Assembly: GCF_040954835.1 (NCBI RefSeq)
Contig: NC_090698.1
Location: forward strand, 7,004,501-7,068,500
DNA: 64,000 bases
Direction: 5' to 3'
From: Lepisosteus oculatus
Lineage: Eukaryota; Chordata; Actinopteri; Semionotiformes; Lepisosteidae
The position numbers were made by a program, and so were the translations under genes. Every line of letters starts with the position of its first letter. Position 1 is the first letter of the stretch. A model generated the notes under the pieces. That model was not told the origin of the DNA, made no database searches, and was given only the letters and a program-made list of their open reading frames with translations. Shown here in pieces: positions 1-10,799 of the stretch.

Positions 1-1800
1 TTATAAAATTTAATTTTTTTTTCGCTTTTTGGGAAAGGAGTGGCAAGGAGAGCATGTTTTGTTATCCTTCAGATGTGAACAGTGAACATATATAAGGGGA
101 AACTAGCAATTTCACAACAAATTGATTTCTTTAATGCATGGATATCCTCTGCCAATGACAAGTTACCCACCCCTAGTCTCACTGTTGCGATTCCTTAGTT
201 GCTCGCAAGGAATGAGTTTCTTGCTGTGCAGCTCCTTCTTACAACAAAGCAGCAGACTAACAAACCCACCTACATGTCCTGTTTGTTTCCAGATATGTTT
301 CTGAAAACACATTGGCAAAAACATGTGGGGAGAAAAGCAGAATCCTATACTGTGATCATACGCCCAGCGAGTGCTGAGATTGGGCAACACTGACAAACTC
401 CACCCCAAGGTTTCCCACAACTGAGCAGCTCTTAGAGTGTACTGCTTTTTCACTGGGAACAACACCACCCGAGAATGAGGTGTCCTGAAAGGAGTGTGGA
501 GTGTTTAGTGAATAGGAGGAGGAGGCCAGAAGGAGAAGGAGCTGCAGAGGTGCAGATGGGGTAGAGGTGGGATGCAAAAGACATACATGAGGGAGAGAAG
601 GGCATCACGTACGGTATTCATAGTGTTTAAGAGTTGGAAATGAAATCAGAACAAAAACATGTTTTGTCTTGACACTGAAAGCAAACTGGATTTGTTTGCC
701 AGGCCCAGAAGATACAGGTTCACCTTAAAACATTTAGGTTATCAAGCAATTTTTGGCAATAACCCTTATAATAACTGACATCCGAGTCTGATTGAACTTG
801 GTTGTTGTCATCCTTCCTGAACTCTTCATAACAGACTCCGTTTCTGAATAAGCTGCTCTGGACCTTCTGCCTGTGAATTTGCTCCAGCAAGCATTCCAAA
901 ACTTTGCTTGGATTGAACCCTCAGCCTTCGTCCCCCATCCTGTGCTGAAAACAGGGTCTTGATGGAGATTCCCTGTTTTTCAGCAGCCACTTCCACCTAC
1001 CCACTGGAAACCAGGCACCAAGTACAAATGCTGGACATTTTGCCACTCTCACCAGTCACAATTTAGGCCTGATCCGGGTAGAGGTTTCCCTGCAGTGGGA
1101 CCATTCAGAACGCTGATGCGTTCCAGAAACTCAGAAAGACTGGGCTTCTGAGCACATATGATTCACATCGGATGGAATTCCAGTTAAACAGTGTTGCAAC
1201 TGCAAATGGCTGTTGAGTTTGCAGTTCAGTGGTCTGTATTAATGCCGTGCAGTGTGACATCTAGGCTGAGGGAGGCTGGCATTTGGAGCTGCATTCATTT
1301 TCTTATTTCCCTCACTTATCAGTTGTTTGTCTCCCTCCCTCTGTCCCATCTTCTGCTCTTTACCTACAGAACGGTCAGCCATATATATATATAAATAAAG
1401 GCAGTAATTAGAGGTGAGATGTAGAGAAAGATGGAGGCTATGTAGGAGAGTGGGAGAGAGTTGTGTGCACTGGGGGGAAAGAGAGGGTGTTGATTTCCCG
1501 GGAAGCTGGAAGTTTGGTTACTGATTGAGGGAGTAATGGAGCGAAAGAGTGGACTGAGTCAGCATCCCAGACAGGCGGACAAACAACACAGGAGATTGTG
1601 CAAGAGAGAAGGAGGGAGAGGGAGAAAACGTGTGGGGAGAGAGATAGAGCAAGGGTAGAGGAAATAAGCCCAAGTCAGGAGAGTATCTGCTGGATCTGTG
1701 CACGTCTGTCTCTGCACTTAGGTCTGTTTAGCCCATTTCGTTGGCATTTCTATCTTTAAAAAATAAAAACACAAATACAAAATATAACTCTGAAATGTGT
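1..1800. other. Intergenic/5' flank of the GPCR gene, repeat-containing
   Basis: I see no convincing coding exon here. Bases about 540-840 resemble 55790-55985 (shared stretches such as the 'gatgcaaaagacat' tract and the 'attgaacttggctgttgtcatcc' tract) and, inverted, 61860-61965. This is therefore a dispersed repeat of unknown class. Bases 1410-1690 are purine-rich (GA tracts). A splice-acceptor-like 'tgtctccacag' ends at 1808, suggesting that the 5' UTR of the downstream GPCR contains an intron. Confidence 0.5.
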
Positions 1801-1966
1801 CTCCACAGGAAAAGTTGAAGTCAGGATCATTCACATCCAGTCCACATGCCTGATTGACTGTGGGTCTGCCAGGAGAGAGGGGAGTACTGGGGGAAACAGA
1901 GCAAAGACGTGAAGGCACCCAGAAAAGGATATGACACTATAAGCATTGCAGCAGCCTGTACGCACC

Positions 1967-3190
1967 ATGACCATGGGCACCATGATAATAAGTACAACAG
2001 AGGAGGTGGGGTCTGCTGTCACCGACGGCAACCAGAGCTGGTCCTCTCCTTCATCATCCTGCAGCATTGATGAATCCTACAAGTATGTCTTCCTGCCTCT
2101 CTGCTACTCCTTCACCTTTGTCTTCAGCATCTCTCTCAACTCTGTAATCCTCTACCGCTCCTTCAGACGTACCAAGCGGTGGAACGCCTCCCTTATCTAC
2201 ATGGTCAATCTGGCGACAACAGACTTCATGTACGGGCTCTCGTTGCCTTTCCTGGTGGCCAGCTACATCATGAGGGACCGCTGGGTTTTTGGTGACTTCA
2301 TGTGCCGACTTGTTCGCTTCCTCTTCTATTTCAACCTCTACTGCAGCATTTTCTTTCTCACCTGCATCTCGGTACACCGCTACCTGGGCATCTGCCACCC
2401 AATGAAGACCATTACCCTGGAGACCAAGCGTGCCGTCAGGGGAACCTGCGTCTTGGTGTGGGCAGTGGTCTTTGCCCTGACCAGCCCCATCTTTCGATTT
2501 GCTCAGACAGAACATGTCCAGAGAGGCGGGGGGGCTGGAGACGATGGAGGAGGAGAAGCCTTCCAAAACTGCTGGGATGATGCCATAGACAAGGAGTTCT
2601 TGGACTACGTTCCCTATGGAATCGTTCTGCACCTGTTAGGCTTTTTTGTCCCCTTTTCCATCATTGCCTGGTGCTACTCGCGCGTGGTCACTACCATTGT
2701 CCGCACCCTGCGCTCCCAGCCCCAGTTACAAGGAGAGGGTGGCAACAGGGTGGTGGAATTGGGACGGGCACCCCTGGGAGGACTGTCGGTGACATCGGGC
2801 CCCCAGTCGCCTTGTTTCCGCAGGCGCCGCAAATCAATCAAGACCATCATCACCATAACTTTGCTCTTCGCCCTCTGCTTCTTCCCCTTTCACGTCACTC
2901 GCACCCTCTTCCTGCTGCTCAAGGTCTCGCCCAGGGTGCCCTGCCACTCCATGCGCATGGTCTCCATCTGCTACAAGGTCACCAGGCCCCTAGCCTCCTT
3001 CAACGCTTGGCTGAATGCCCTCCTCTACTTCCTGACCAAGGAGAAGGGTGCCCCTCACTGCCCACAGCCACCACAGCTGCCCTGGCCGCTGCGTCTCCTC
3101 CGCAGGGGAGCAGGAGGGACAGGAGGCAAGGACAGCAACAACCATAATGAATCTAAGTCCTCGGGGAACATATTTCGGAGTCTGCCCTGA
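1967..3190 (+). CDS. P2Y1-subgroup nucleotide receptor (class A GPCR), P2Y2/4-like
   Basis: This is a single uninterrupted coding exon of 407 aa. The first in-frame ATG is at 1967. The open frame extends back to a TTG at 1946, but the only upstream ATG (1931) runs straight into a stop. Seven hydrophobic segments lie near residues 41-62, 75-100, 113-135, 158-177, 217-238, 290-318 and 333-356. Family marks: Cys113 and Cys202 for the TM3-ECL2 disulfide; HRYLGICHP after TM3 (HRY replaces DRY, as in P2Y2/P2Y4); FFPFHVTRT in TM6 and YKVTRPLAS in TM7, the H-x-x-R and K-x-x-R pairs that bind nucleotide phosphates in P2Y1/2/4/6. NPxxY is replaced by NALLY, and TM2 reads LATTD. Asn22 (NQS) is a glycosylation site. 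Intracellular loop 3 is long and Pro/Gly-rich (about 245-285). The gene is expected to encode a plasma-membrane receptor for extracellular nucleotides. The exact orthologue is not resolved; P2Y2, P2Y4 or a fish-specific P2Y are candidates. Confidence 0.9.
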   Translation: MTMGTMIISTTEEVGSAVTDGNQSWSSPSSSCSIDESYKYVFLPLCYSFTFVFSISLNSVILYRSFRRTKRWNASLIYMVNLATTDFMYGLSLPFLVASYIMRDRWVFGDFMCRLVRFLFYFNLYCSIFFLTCISVHRYLGICHPMKTITLETKRAVRGTCVLVWAVVFALTSPIFRFAQTEHVQRGGGAGDDGGGEAFQNCWDDAIDKEFLDYVPYGIVLHLLGFFVPFSIIAWCYSRVVTTIVRTLRSQPQLQGEGGNRVVELGRAPLGGLSVTSGPQSPCFRRRRKSIKTIITITLLFALCFFPFHVTRTLFLLLKVSPRVPCHSMRMVSICYKVTRPLASFNAWLNALLYFLTKEKGAPHCPQPPQLPWPLRLLRRGAGGTGGKDSNNHNESKSSGNIFRSLP

Positions 3191-4048
3191 GAGAGGGGAC
3201 AGCGGTGAGTGGGGTGGGGGGAGGCCGAAAGAGTAAGAAGGGAGAGAACAAGGGATACAGCGAGACAGAGAAAAGGGAACAGGAGAGGGAAGGGAGGAGA
3301 AGCGGAAAGGAAAGAAAAGATGAGGCATAAAGACTCTGGGAGAAAGGCATATGGACTCGCAGATTGTACTTGAATCCTATGAGGCAGAATACTAACAGCA
3401 GGGGAATGTGAGACCAGTGACAGAGCACATCTCAGCATGTGAGCAGAAGACATTGATAACCCTCCCGACACACTGGACCCCGCAGTCAGATGCTTTGATA
3501 CTCATACACTGGACACTGCAGAACAGGGGCACTGATATGTTGGACATAGCCTGCAGTGTCACAGACAGACTCCGTTTCCCTTAATGGTCACTCCCTGACA
3601 AAGGTGAACAAGCTCTTTCACCAGGCAGGGGTTCTGGTTGTAAAGGTACGTCTGTCTGTGCATCCCATGGAGTATCGCATGTATCTGTAGCTGCAATGAT
3701 CATGTTTGGTAGAGACCCGTTTGCCTGTTTTTCATCAGCCCTGTTCTTCATCGGCTAAACTGGCTGGGTCATACCGCTGTTCATGAGCAGCATCTGTTGA
3801 TGAACAGACAAGAGTATATTGGGGTGGTGGTGGTGTGTGTGTGTGTTGGGGCTGGAAAGTGATTCTATTTGTTCAATGCATTTTTTGTATCTCTTTTCCC
3901 AAAGACTACACAAGGGATAAGAGGCTTGTGCTCGGCCTGGGCAATCTCCTCGTATTAAGCCTCTTTCCACTCATGCCCAATGTGTGTATATGTATTCAGA
4001 GTGGTCCCACGGGCTCACCTCTGTGATACTGTGTTTTTACCATGATTA

Positions 4049-4054
4049 AATAAA
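4049..4054 (+). terminator. Candidate polyadenylation signal of the P2Y-like gene
   Basis: An AATAAA lies 0.86 kb past the stop codon. Another AATAAA at 4641 could mark a longer 3' UTR. The interval 3191-4660 has no coding signal and reads as 3' UTR, with a (TG)n tract near 3830-3845. The neighbouring SCHIP1-like gene converges from the other strand and appears to end near 5170, so the two 3' ends lie about 0.5-1.1 kb apart. Confidence 0.5.
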
Positions 4055-5164
4055 TAACACTTAATTATTCCACTCCCTGTCTGGTTTATGTGCCAACTCT
4101 GTGTACAATGTACAGTTTCTTGTTAAAAACCAAATACGTCCCTGCCTGATCCTTAAGAAGCCCATTGTCTTGACTTTGTCAATGCTTGTGGATTTCAATA
4201 TTTGTATCAGGTCTCCTCTATTTTTGAGGACTGGGGTTACTGCTGGATCCGTCTTACAAGCATTCAGGTCTTTAGCTGTAGATATGTGCTAAAAACCAGG
4301 ATTGCTGAAAGGGCCTGCAGACACCAGTGTACCCGCTGTCCTTTTGGGTGCACTTGGAATAATGAGATAAAGCTTTGATAGCCTTATTAATAAAACATTG
4401 AGACACAGCAAAGATCTATAAAAACACACCTGTAAGCCAAGAAGCTGCACCTTTCTCCTGCCCGGCTCTGAGGAGAGCCCAGAAGTCACCTCTCTTCTCT
4501 AACGCAGGACCAAGCCTCTGCTTGTACTGAGCGTACAAACTCTTCGGCAAAGGAAGACATCTTAAACATATCCTGAAAACAGACTTTACGCATTGAAAGT
4601 GCTCAAACTGTAAACTGAAATATGCCTGTAAACGATTTTCAATAAAGGTGGAACCGGAAGGGGATGTTCATGTATGCGCATGAGCTATGCTCGTTATTCA
4701 TTCAGTTCATGGTGTTCTGATGGGGAAATCTTCCTGAGCTCCGGCCCTGGGGTGTAGGTTAATGTGTTGTTAATCATTTATCAGCGATTCTAAACACAAC
4801 CCAAAGTTCAAGTCCCGATTGCTTTCCTGAATATTAATACACATACAGCAGCACAGACAATTGAAGTTGCACACACACACTGTGTGTACAGTAACATAAC
4901 CTCTACTCCAATTTCTTGCCTGAGTATCTGTCTGAGCCTTACAGATAATGATGGGCTGTGGTTTCAAACCACTTTCAACACAGCCTCCCTGCCGAGAGTT
5001 AGTTGTCAGCCTTAAACTTATGGCCTATTTTCTCACCCAGGTGAATAAACAGCAAACATTAAAATATTAAGCACACTCCCCCCCTGTATTCATCGTCTTG
5101 CTGTGTTAATTAGAATTTGATGAGCTACTGAATTAACATCACATTTCCAACAATTTAAAAAAAT

Positions 5165-6256
5165 GGTAAAAGTTTATTGAAATACAGAGAACTTCACCAC
5201 ACTGAACTGCTCATGCCAGAAAAACAGTAAAGACTCCCTTTTGTTATAAGCAGCTCTGGAAAGAGGATGAAGCTTCACCATAGCAAAATGACCCTGAGTG
5301 TATGCAGCACTAACCCAAGTAGAAAGGCACTGTGGTTTATATCCTCTTGATTCTATGCCTGGTGGTTGGTCACATACACATCTCCATGCTGAGACAGAAA
5401 GGCAGCAGGGCAGGTCCCTGTAACTCACTCCAAGATTACAGTTTTTCATTTAATTAGGAGTGATGTTATCATGCCATTCCGAGTAGAGTTTGCAGTTAAA
5501 GCTGCCTGACTTTCTACCGTGGACATTCACTTATTCGTGATACAACTCTTTCAGTCAACAACAGCTCTCAGACGCTCACGATTAAATGAGCAAGCACAAT
5601 TCACGACAGGTACAATAATAAGAATTACATCTTCTCATGGAGCAACTCCAGCCCCTTGCATGACATCATCTGTTGTTGCTCATGTGATGTAACGTCTCTG
5701 CCTTTTTTTCTGTTGTCATCACACACAGCTGATGTTTTCAGTAGAAACATCAACAGTTCTCTCTGTCTGAGATGTCAGTCAAACACAGACAAGCAGCTTG
5801 CATTTGACAGAATTTTAAGGTGTAAAGGAGAAAGTGTACTGTAGCTATGTGGCGACAGACAGCATAGACAGTCAGTAGCCAAAGGTGATAAAGGCCTCGG
5901 GCAACTGAAAGACAAATCTCTTTTACTTTGTACTTCCTCACCTTCATACAACAGAAGAAAAATGAATAAAACTAACAGGAGTTACAGGAAATAGTCATAA
6001 AATGTCAGTTGCTCCTCTCAGTTTGTCTGGGGAATGTTACTTCAGTCATCCTGACTGATACAAATGATTTCACACAGCAGTGCATTAAAGAGCAGAAAAG
6101 TCTGTGTTGTGCTTTCTCTTTGACAATGTCCACTCCAACTCCGTAGCCTGGATGTGTAAAACTAAAAAGATGTTGCTCCAGCAGGGGTTTCGTGATACAG
6201 TATGAAGTAGGAGGTCAATCAGTCAGGGAACCATGGCTAAGGCACACAATGTGGTG
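5165..6256 (-). other. 3' UTR of the SCHIP1-like gene with polyA signal
   Basis: Read on the minus strand, this stretch follows the SCHIP1-like stop codon without further coding exons. It contains AATAAA (TTTATT on the plus strand, 5173-5178) about 1.08 kb downstream of the stop, a plausible cleavage signal. Nothing else is recognised in it. Confidence 0.5.
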
Positions 6257-8081
6257 TCAGAATGATGTCATATCCTGAACCTCCAGCAGCATGGCATCCT
6301 GCTCCGTTCGCAGCTGGTCACGGGTCAGCAGCAGCCCCACCAACTCAGAACTCAAATCTGATTGAGACACAGGATAACGGTGGTCAGTACACATTAAGAC
6401 ATTACAGCAAGGGTGTGTGTGTGTGTGTCAGGGGGCAACAGAGTAATAGTTAACAGGTTGTACTCGGTACTCCTTAATATAAATCAATATAAATTAACAA
6501 CTTCAGTATCGATCTATTGGCTCAGTCCTGATCTGTGTTGACCATGTCTGATCTAGACTGGTCAGTGCTTCTGACACACTCACCCTGTATGGCCTGGCTC
6601 AGTGTTTCCCTCAGGTTGTCCAGCTGCTGCAGGCTCAGAGGTTGAAGGTCACTGCGCTCCAGTCGTCTCCTTTTCTTCACCCCTAGCCCTTCGCTTAAAC
6701 CTGCGGTGGGCTGACCCTCACAACAGGACAAACACAGCATAGGATAAATACTGCCTCCTAGCCTGACAGGATATCTATGCGTCTGTGGTGCACTTCCACC
6801 TCACCGTTCCTCTGACAGCATGCGTCTTTATCCACCTTTCCTTACCTCTTTCTGTGCAGTGCAAGATGGCTTCAGTCTCTCTCGGAGAGTGCTCAGTGCA
6901 ACCTGTGCCTCTCTCCTTAGCTCTGCCCGTCTCTCAGACCACTCACTACCAGCAGCCTGTGCAGGGGGACTGGCCTTCTGCATGAGCCCACACCCACTGC
7001 TGCCCAGAGCACTCTGTGAAACAACATGGAAACAGTTGCTTTTCCCCCTTCTCTGTCCAAACGTCTGCTTTTCCTTCATTGACCTCCCGATCTTTACCTC
7101 TCCCTCTTCCTCCTCCTCCTCACTCTCACTGTTGTTGATGAAGCAGAGCTGGAGATTCATTCGACTCTGTAGTCTGAGAGGAAGAGGAAAGGATCGATGC
7201 TGATTAAAAAGGCCCAATACAGAGCTGTGCTGTATCTTAACGGGAATGATCTACAGAAAAAGACAGAGGGCGAATACCAGACCACAGGTTTCACAGCAGG
7301 GGTAGACAGTTCCATCCTTGAAGGGCAGAGACTTACAGGTTTTTGTTCCAAATTTAAACTTAATACTTTTAACTGAATCTGAAACCAAATCACCCGAGTT
7401 TTAAAGTCTCCCTATGTTGCTTATTAAAAGTACTTCCATGATCTTTAGAAATCCACCCTTCAGGCAGGAATTTCTCACACCTGATGAAGACTATAGTACC
7501 ACTGCCCCCCAAAAAAATATCCGCAAAAGACAAAAAAACAGGAAAAAGACACTGCCCTGTACCTTGAAGTCAGCGCTATTAAACGGCTGCTGTCCTTATC
7601 CTCATCCTCCTCTCTCCAACTCTCCCTGACACTCCCTCGTTCCCTCTCCTCCGCCCAGCCTGCTGCTACAGCTCCTCGCTCCTGCACACCTGCAGGCTGA
7701 GAGAGGGGAGAATGAGATCATCTCGATCGATTTGCTTCGCTAGATTTGAGACACTGGGACATGTTAACTGTATGCAACCATGAAAGGAGCCAACCCCTTT
7801 AAACTACAAAGTTTCCTAAATTCCTGTAACCCCCCACTCCATTTCTCTCTCTTCACCTTCGCCCGACTCTCCTCCTGTTGCTTTTCAAGTTCCGTGATGC
7901 GCTGGTTCAGAGCCTCCCAGTGCATGATGGGAAGGCCAAGGTCATCCTCCATGGACCCTTTCCCCCAAGTCAGGGCTGGCTCTGTCGCTGCCTGATCAGA
8001 ATTCTCCGCCTCATCGTAGTCTTTCTCCTCACCCCACGTGCTCTCCCTCTCCTTCTCTCCTTCACTCTGTGGCTCCATCAT
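6257..8081 (-). CDS. Schwannomin-interacting protein 1 (SCHIP1)-family protein
   Basis: Six exons join in frame on the minus strand: 8081-7857, 7681-7563, 7173-7098, 7013-6846, 6716-6584 and 6357-6257 (stop TGA at 6259-6257). All have GT donors and AG acceptors with matching phases, giving 273 aa from the ATG at 8081. Three segments match human SCHIP1 as I remember it. An acidic N-terminal part carries LPIMHWEALNQRITELEKQ (human PPMDWEALEKHLAGLQ). The middle block TSRLQSRMNLQLCFINNSES follows (human SSRLQSGMNLQICFVNDSGS). The C-terminal coiled coil carries LVGLLLTRDQLRTEQDAML (human LVQLLLIRDELHTEQDAML). The protein ends soon after this, at DMTSF, without the longer human tail. SCHIP1 proteins bind merlin/ankyrin-spectrin assemblies at the axon initial segment and Ranvier nodes; the same role here is inferred. 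The N-terminus is uncertain: an upstream open exon with donor at 8747 (see next entry) could splice to an acceptor just inside this exon. Confidence 0.85.
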
Positions 8082-8747
8082 TGGGAATTAGAGAAGTTGA
8101 AATGTGGGAAGACTGGGGAGAGAAAACAAGGTTTTCCTGAGAAAAAGAAAGGGGCATATCCCATCACCTTTCCACTGCTTTTTTAGAACTATAACCTCCC
8201 AGTTGACAATTGATTGATGACTGTCACGATTCTACAAAGGTTACAAAGTCAGAGTATGAAAGTTCTTTAAGATTTTTGGCTCATAAAAATCTATTCTGCG
8301 AATACACAGTAACAGTGCTGCAATAAATGTAAAACAGTTTTGAGATTTTATAACAAATATTCTCTGAGACTCTCTAGGCAAATTCACTCCCATTCCAGGA
8401 GTACAACTCTAGACTCTGATGCAGGCTCCTACACAGGAAGCCTGGTGAAACCTGGAGTGGATTAGATTGCTACACAATGGGAGTCTGACTCAGTTAAACC
8501 ATAAAACCTGGAGCAGTTTGATCGGCTGCGTATTGGTCACCGATCCTAGACGGGGAGTGCGAGACAGTATGTGGAGCTGTGGTGGGCAGGAGGGGGGTCA
8601 TTATGTAGGGTACAGAGCAGCCGGACTGACAGACAGTATAGCCAGGAGAACTATAAGCCTGCCACCCCACAGAAAGACATGTGTAGACAAAAATCGAGAC
8701 ACAGGAAACTTAGCAACCGCACCACACCTATACACAGACCAGCTCAC

Positions 8748-8840
8748 CTGCGTTTGATGGGAAGCTGTTCCCTCTCTCCTCTCAGCTCCCCTTTTTCTTG
8801 GAGGTGCATAGATTGGAAAGTCCCTCTTGGTCTCACACAT
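8748..8840 (-). CDS. Possible alternative first coding exon of the SCHIP1-like gene
   Basis: A minus-strand open frame from about 9108 down to 8748 ends at a good donor (CAG|GTGAGC). It is in phase 0 with a CACAG acceptor near 8067, whose downstream frame reads SEGEKERESTW, the SCHIP1-like frame. An ATG at 8840 would give a short N-terminus beginning MCETKRDFPIYAPPRK. No better ATG exists in the frame. The alternative is that this exon is 5' UTR and translation starts at 8081; a TAA lies in frame just upstream of that ATG when the earlier acceptor (near 8117) is used. Confidence 0.35.
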
Positions 8841-9239
8841 GCAGCTGTGCAAGGCCGAGTTGTTAACTTCTCCGGAGCCACCGTCTTTTGCCACAACGTC
8901 TTTCTGAAACGGCTTTGCCCCTTTCGCAGACGTCCCTCGTCTGCTCGGCTCGGTGCGGGGCTGGCCGCCTGCTGGCGTGCGCCTGTGATGAAACTGCCTA
9001 CGGGGTGTAACTCGCGGTGAACTTGTCCAGACTGTGCAGATTCCTTCGCAAATTGAAGGAGGGAAAGGGAGAGGGAGGGAAAGGAGAACCGAGCCAGGTG
9101 TCCGGTTTCAGAGATGATTCAAACCAGATGAGTCCGACATCATTAAAGAGAAAGTTTGAGGGGGAAAAAGAGGGTTTGGGGGGATTGTTTGATGGGAAGG
9201 GGACAAGATCCTGCCTAGGTTTTTCCTTTCGGTTCAACT

Positions 9240-9830
9240 AAAGAATTTTAAAATAATTTTCAAGCAGACGAGCAAACAACCGGGGAGACTACCGCAACGT
9301 AATCGCGTTGTCGTACTAGGGTGGAGGCGAAGATACTGGTGCCGTTGCTGTTCTAATGCGTTTGTCGTTTTCTGTTCGCTGGGATTCTAGGTCGGAAAAC
9401 CACTGTTACTATTAAAGCCAGTTAAACAGAGTCAGTGGCATTATTTCCAAATACAGTCAACGCGCCGTACTAGAACTTGCTATTCCACACACACACCCAG
9501 CGAAATCACAGAGCCGAGCCCAGAGATTCCTGCTGCAGTGTGAGTGCCTTCAAAACTCCCCCCCTCACTCTCTGAAGTTTCCGCTGAACCCACCTGTGCG
9601 TGAACGGGGGGCTCCTCCCCACCCGTGTCCGTCCCCCTGGGCTCGCAAGAGCTCGCGGACGCCGCTTCCGAGCTCCCCGGAGGTCACCGGGATCATTGGA
9701 GACGCAGGGCGGCTGCACTCTCAACTGTGAGCAATTGCGCCATTTGCACGAGTGCCTACACGAGCCCGAGCAGCCCCTGTAGGAATCCGTTCTTCCCTGT
9801 TTTAACCGCTAGAGGAGCTAAGCACCAAAT
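9240..9830. promoter_or_regulatory. CpG-rich probable promoter region of the SCHIP1-like gene
   Basis: CpG density rises sharply across about 8.9-9.8 kb compared with the flanks (for example the GC-rich run at 9600-9720). It sits immediately 5' of the minus-strand SCHIP1-like exons. I see no convincing exon beyond about 9.1 kb. That it is the promoter is inferred from position and composition only. Confidence 0.35.
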
Positions 9831-10424
9831 GCGAAAACTTCAAAGAAGAACAGAAAAATAGGGTCCATCTATTGATAATATTCTCTTGTTTCCGCCCTTG
9901 GCAGTATTAAAGATTCAGGCCCTGTGTACCTTGTGAGAGAGGTTTGCATCATCCTCCATGTCCACAGAGGTTTTCTCCCACAGGAGGCTTTTACTGAATT
10001 GAAAAGCCTTGTTTTAATTGCACTCATTCTGTTGTCTCCTCTTCTCGTATTTCTTTCTTACTGTCAAAGTGCTTTGCGAAGCTACTTTTAAAGGCGCTGC
10101 ATGACACAGTCGATTAATATCATCATTGTTCTGACTCGGTAAATAATAGGTCAGTTGAGGCCTCTAAATTGTTCCCTGTGTTGTGAGTAGCTCTGGGTTG
10201 GACAGGGGCAGGTGCACATCCATCTGCAGCACGTAGCCAGAGCTCCTATCAGTAGGAAATATCAGCCTGTAGGAAAGGGTTCCAGAGATCTCTGTGACAC
10301 GCCTTCACATATAAGGTCTGTGAGACGGAGCGGAGGAGGAGAGAGAAGAAATGTGCAGAACGAGAAGGAAAAGAAGAGAAGAGAGGGAGAAGGCAGTGTG
10401 GGTTGGAAAAGGGGAGAGGAGGGG

Positions 10425-10790
10425 TAAAATCAAGATAAAGAGGGGCAGTTTGGGGAGATAGAGAGAGGAGAGTAGGGATAAGAGAGAGATAAAGGAGGGC
10501 CAGATTGGGCAGAAAGAGAAAGGTGGGGTAAAATCTAGATAAAGAGGGTCAGATTGGAGAGAGAGGGGTAAGAGAGAGGTAAAGAGGGGCAGATTGGAGA
10601 GAGAGTAGTAAGACAGAGGTAAAGAGGGGCAGATTGGAGAGAGAGGGGTAAGAGAGAGGTAAAGAGGGGCAGATTGGAGAGAGAGGGGTAAGAGAGAGGT
10701 AAAGAGGGGCAGGTTGGGGAGAAAGAGAGAGGATAAAGAGGGGGCAGATTGGGGGCAAAGAGAGAGGGAGAGAGGGGTAAAGAGAAGAAA
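10425..10790. repeat. Purine-strand minisatellite, about 40-bp unit
   Basis: The plus strand is almost all A and G. The best-preserved part (about 10550-10710) has four tandem copies of a 40-bp unit that begins 'cagattggagagagagg' and ends 'taaagagggg'. Degenerate copies lie on both sides. The minus-strand open frames here are low-complexity shadows of the repeat. Confidence 0.8.
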
Positions 10791-10799
10791 GGGGGGAGA

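Noticed and set aside
2054-2632. 192-codon minus-strand frame across the P2Y gene
   Set aside because: Antisense shadow of the GPCR coding exon. No family resemblance.
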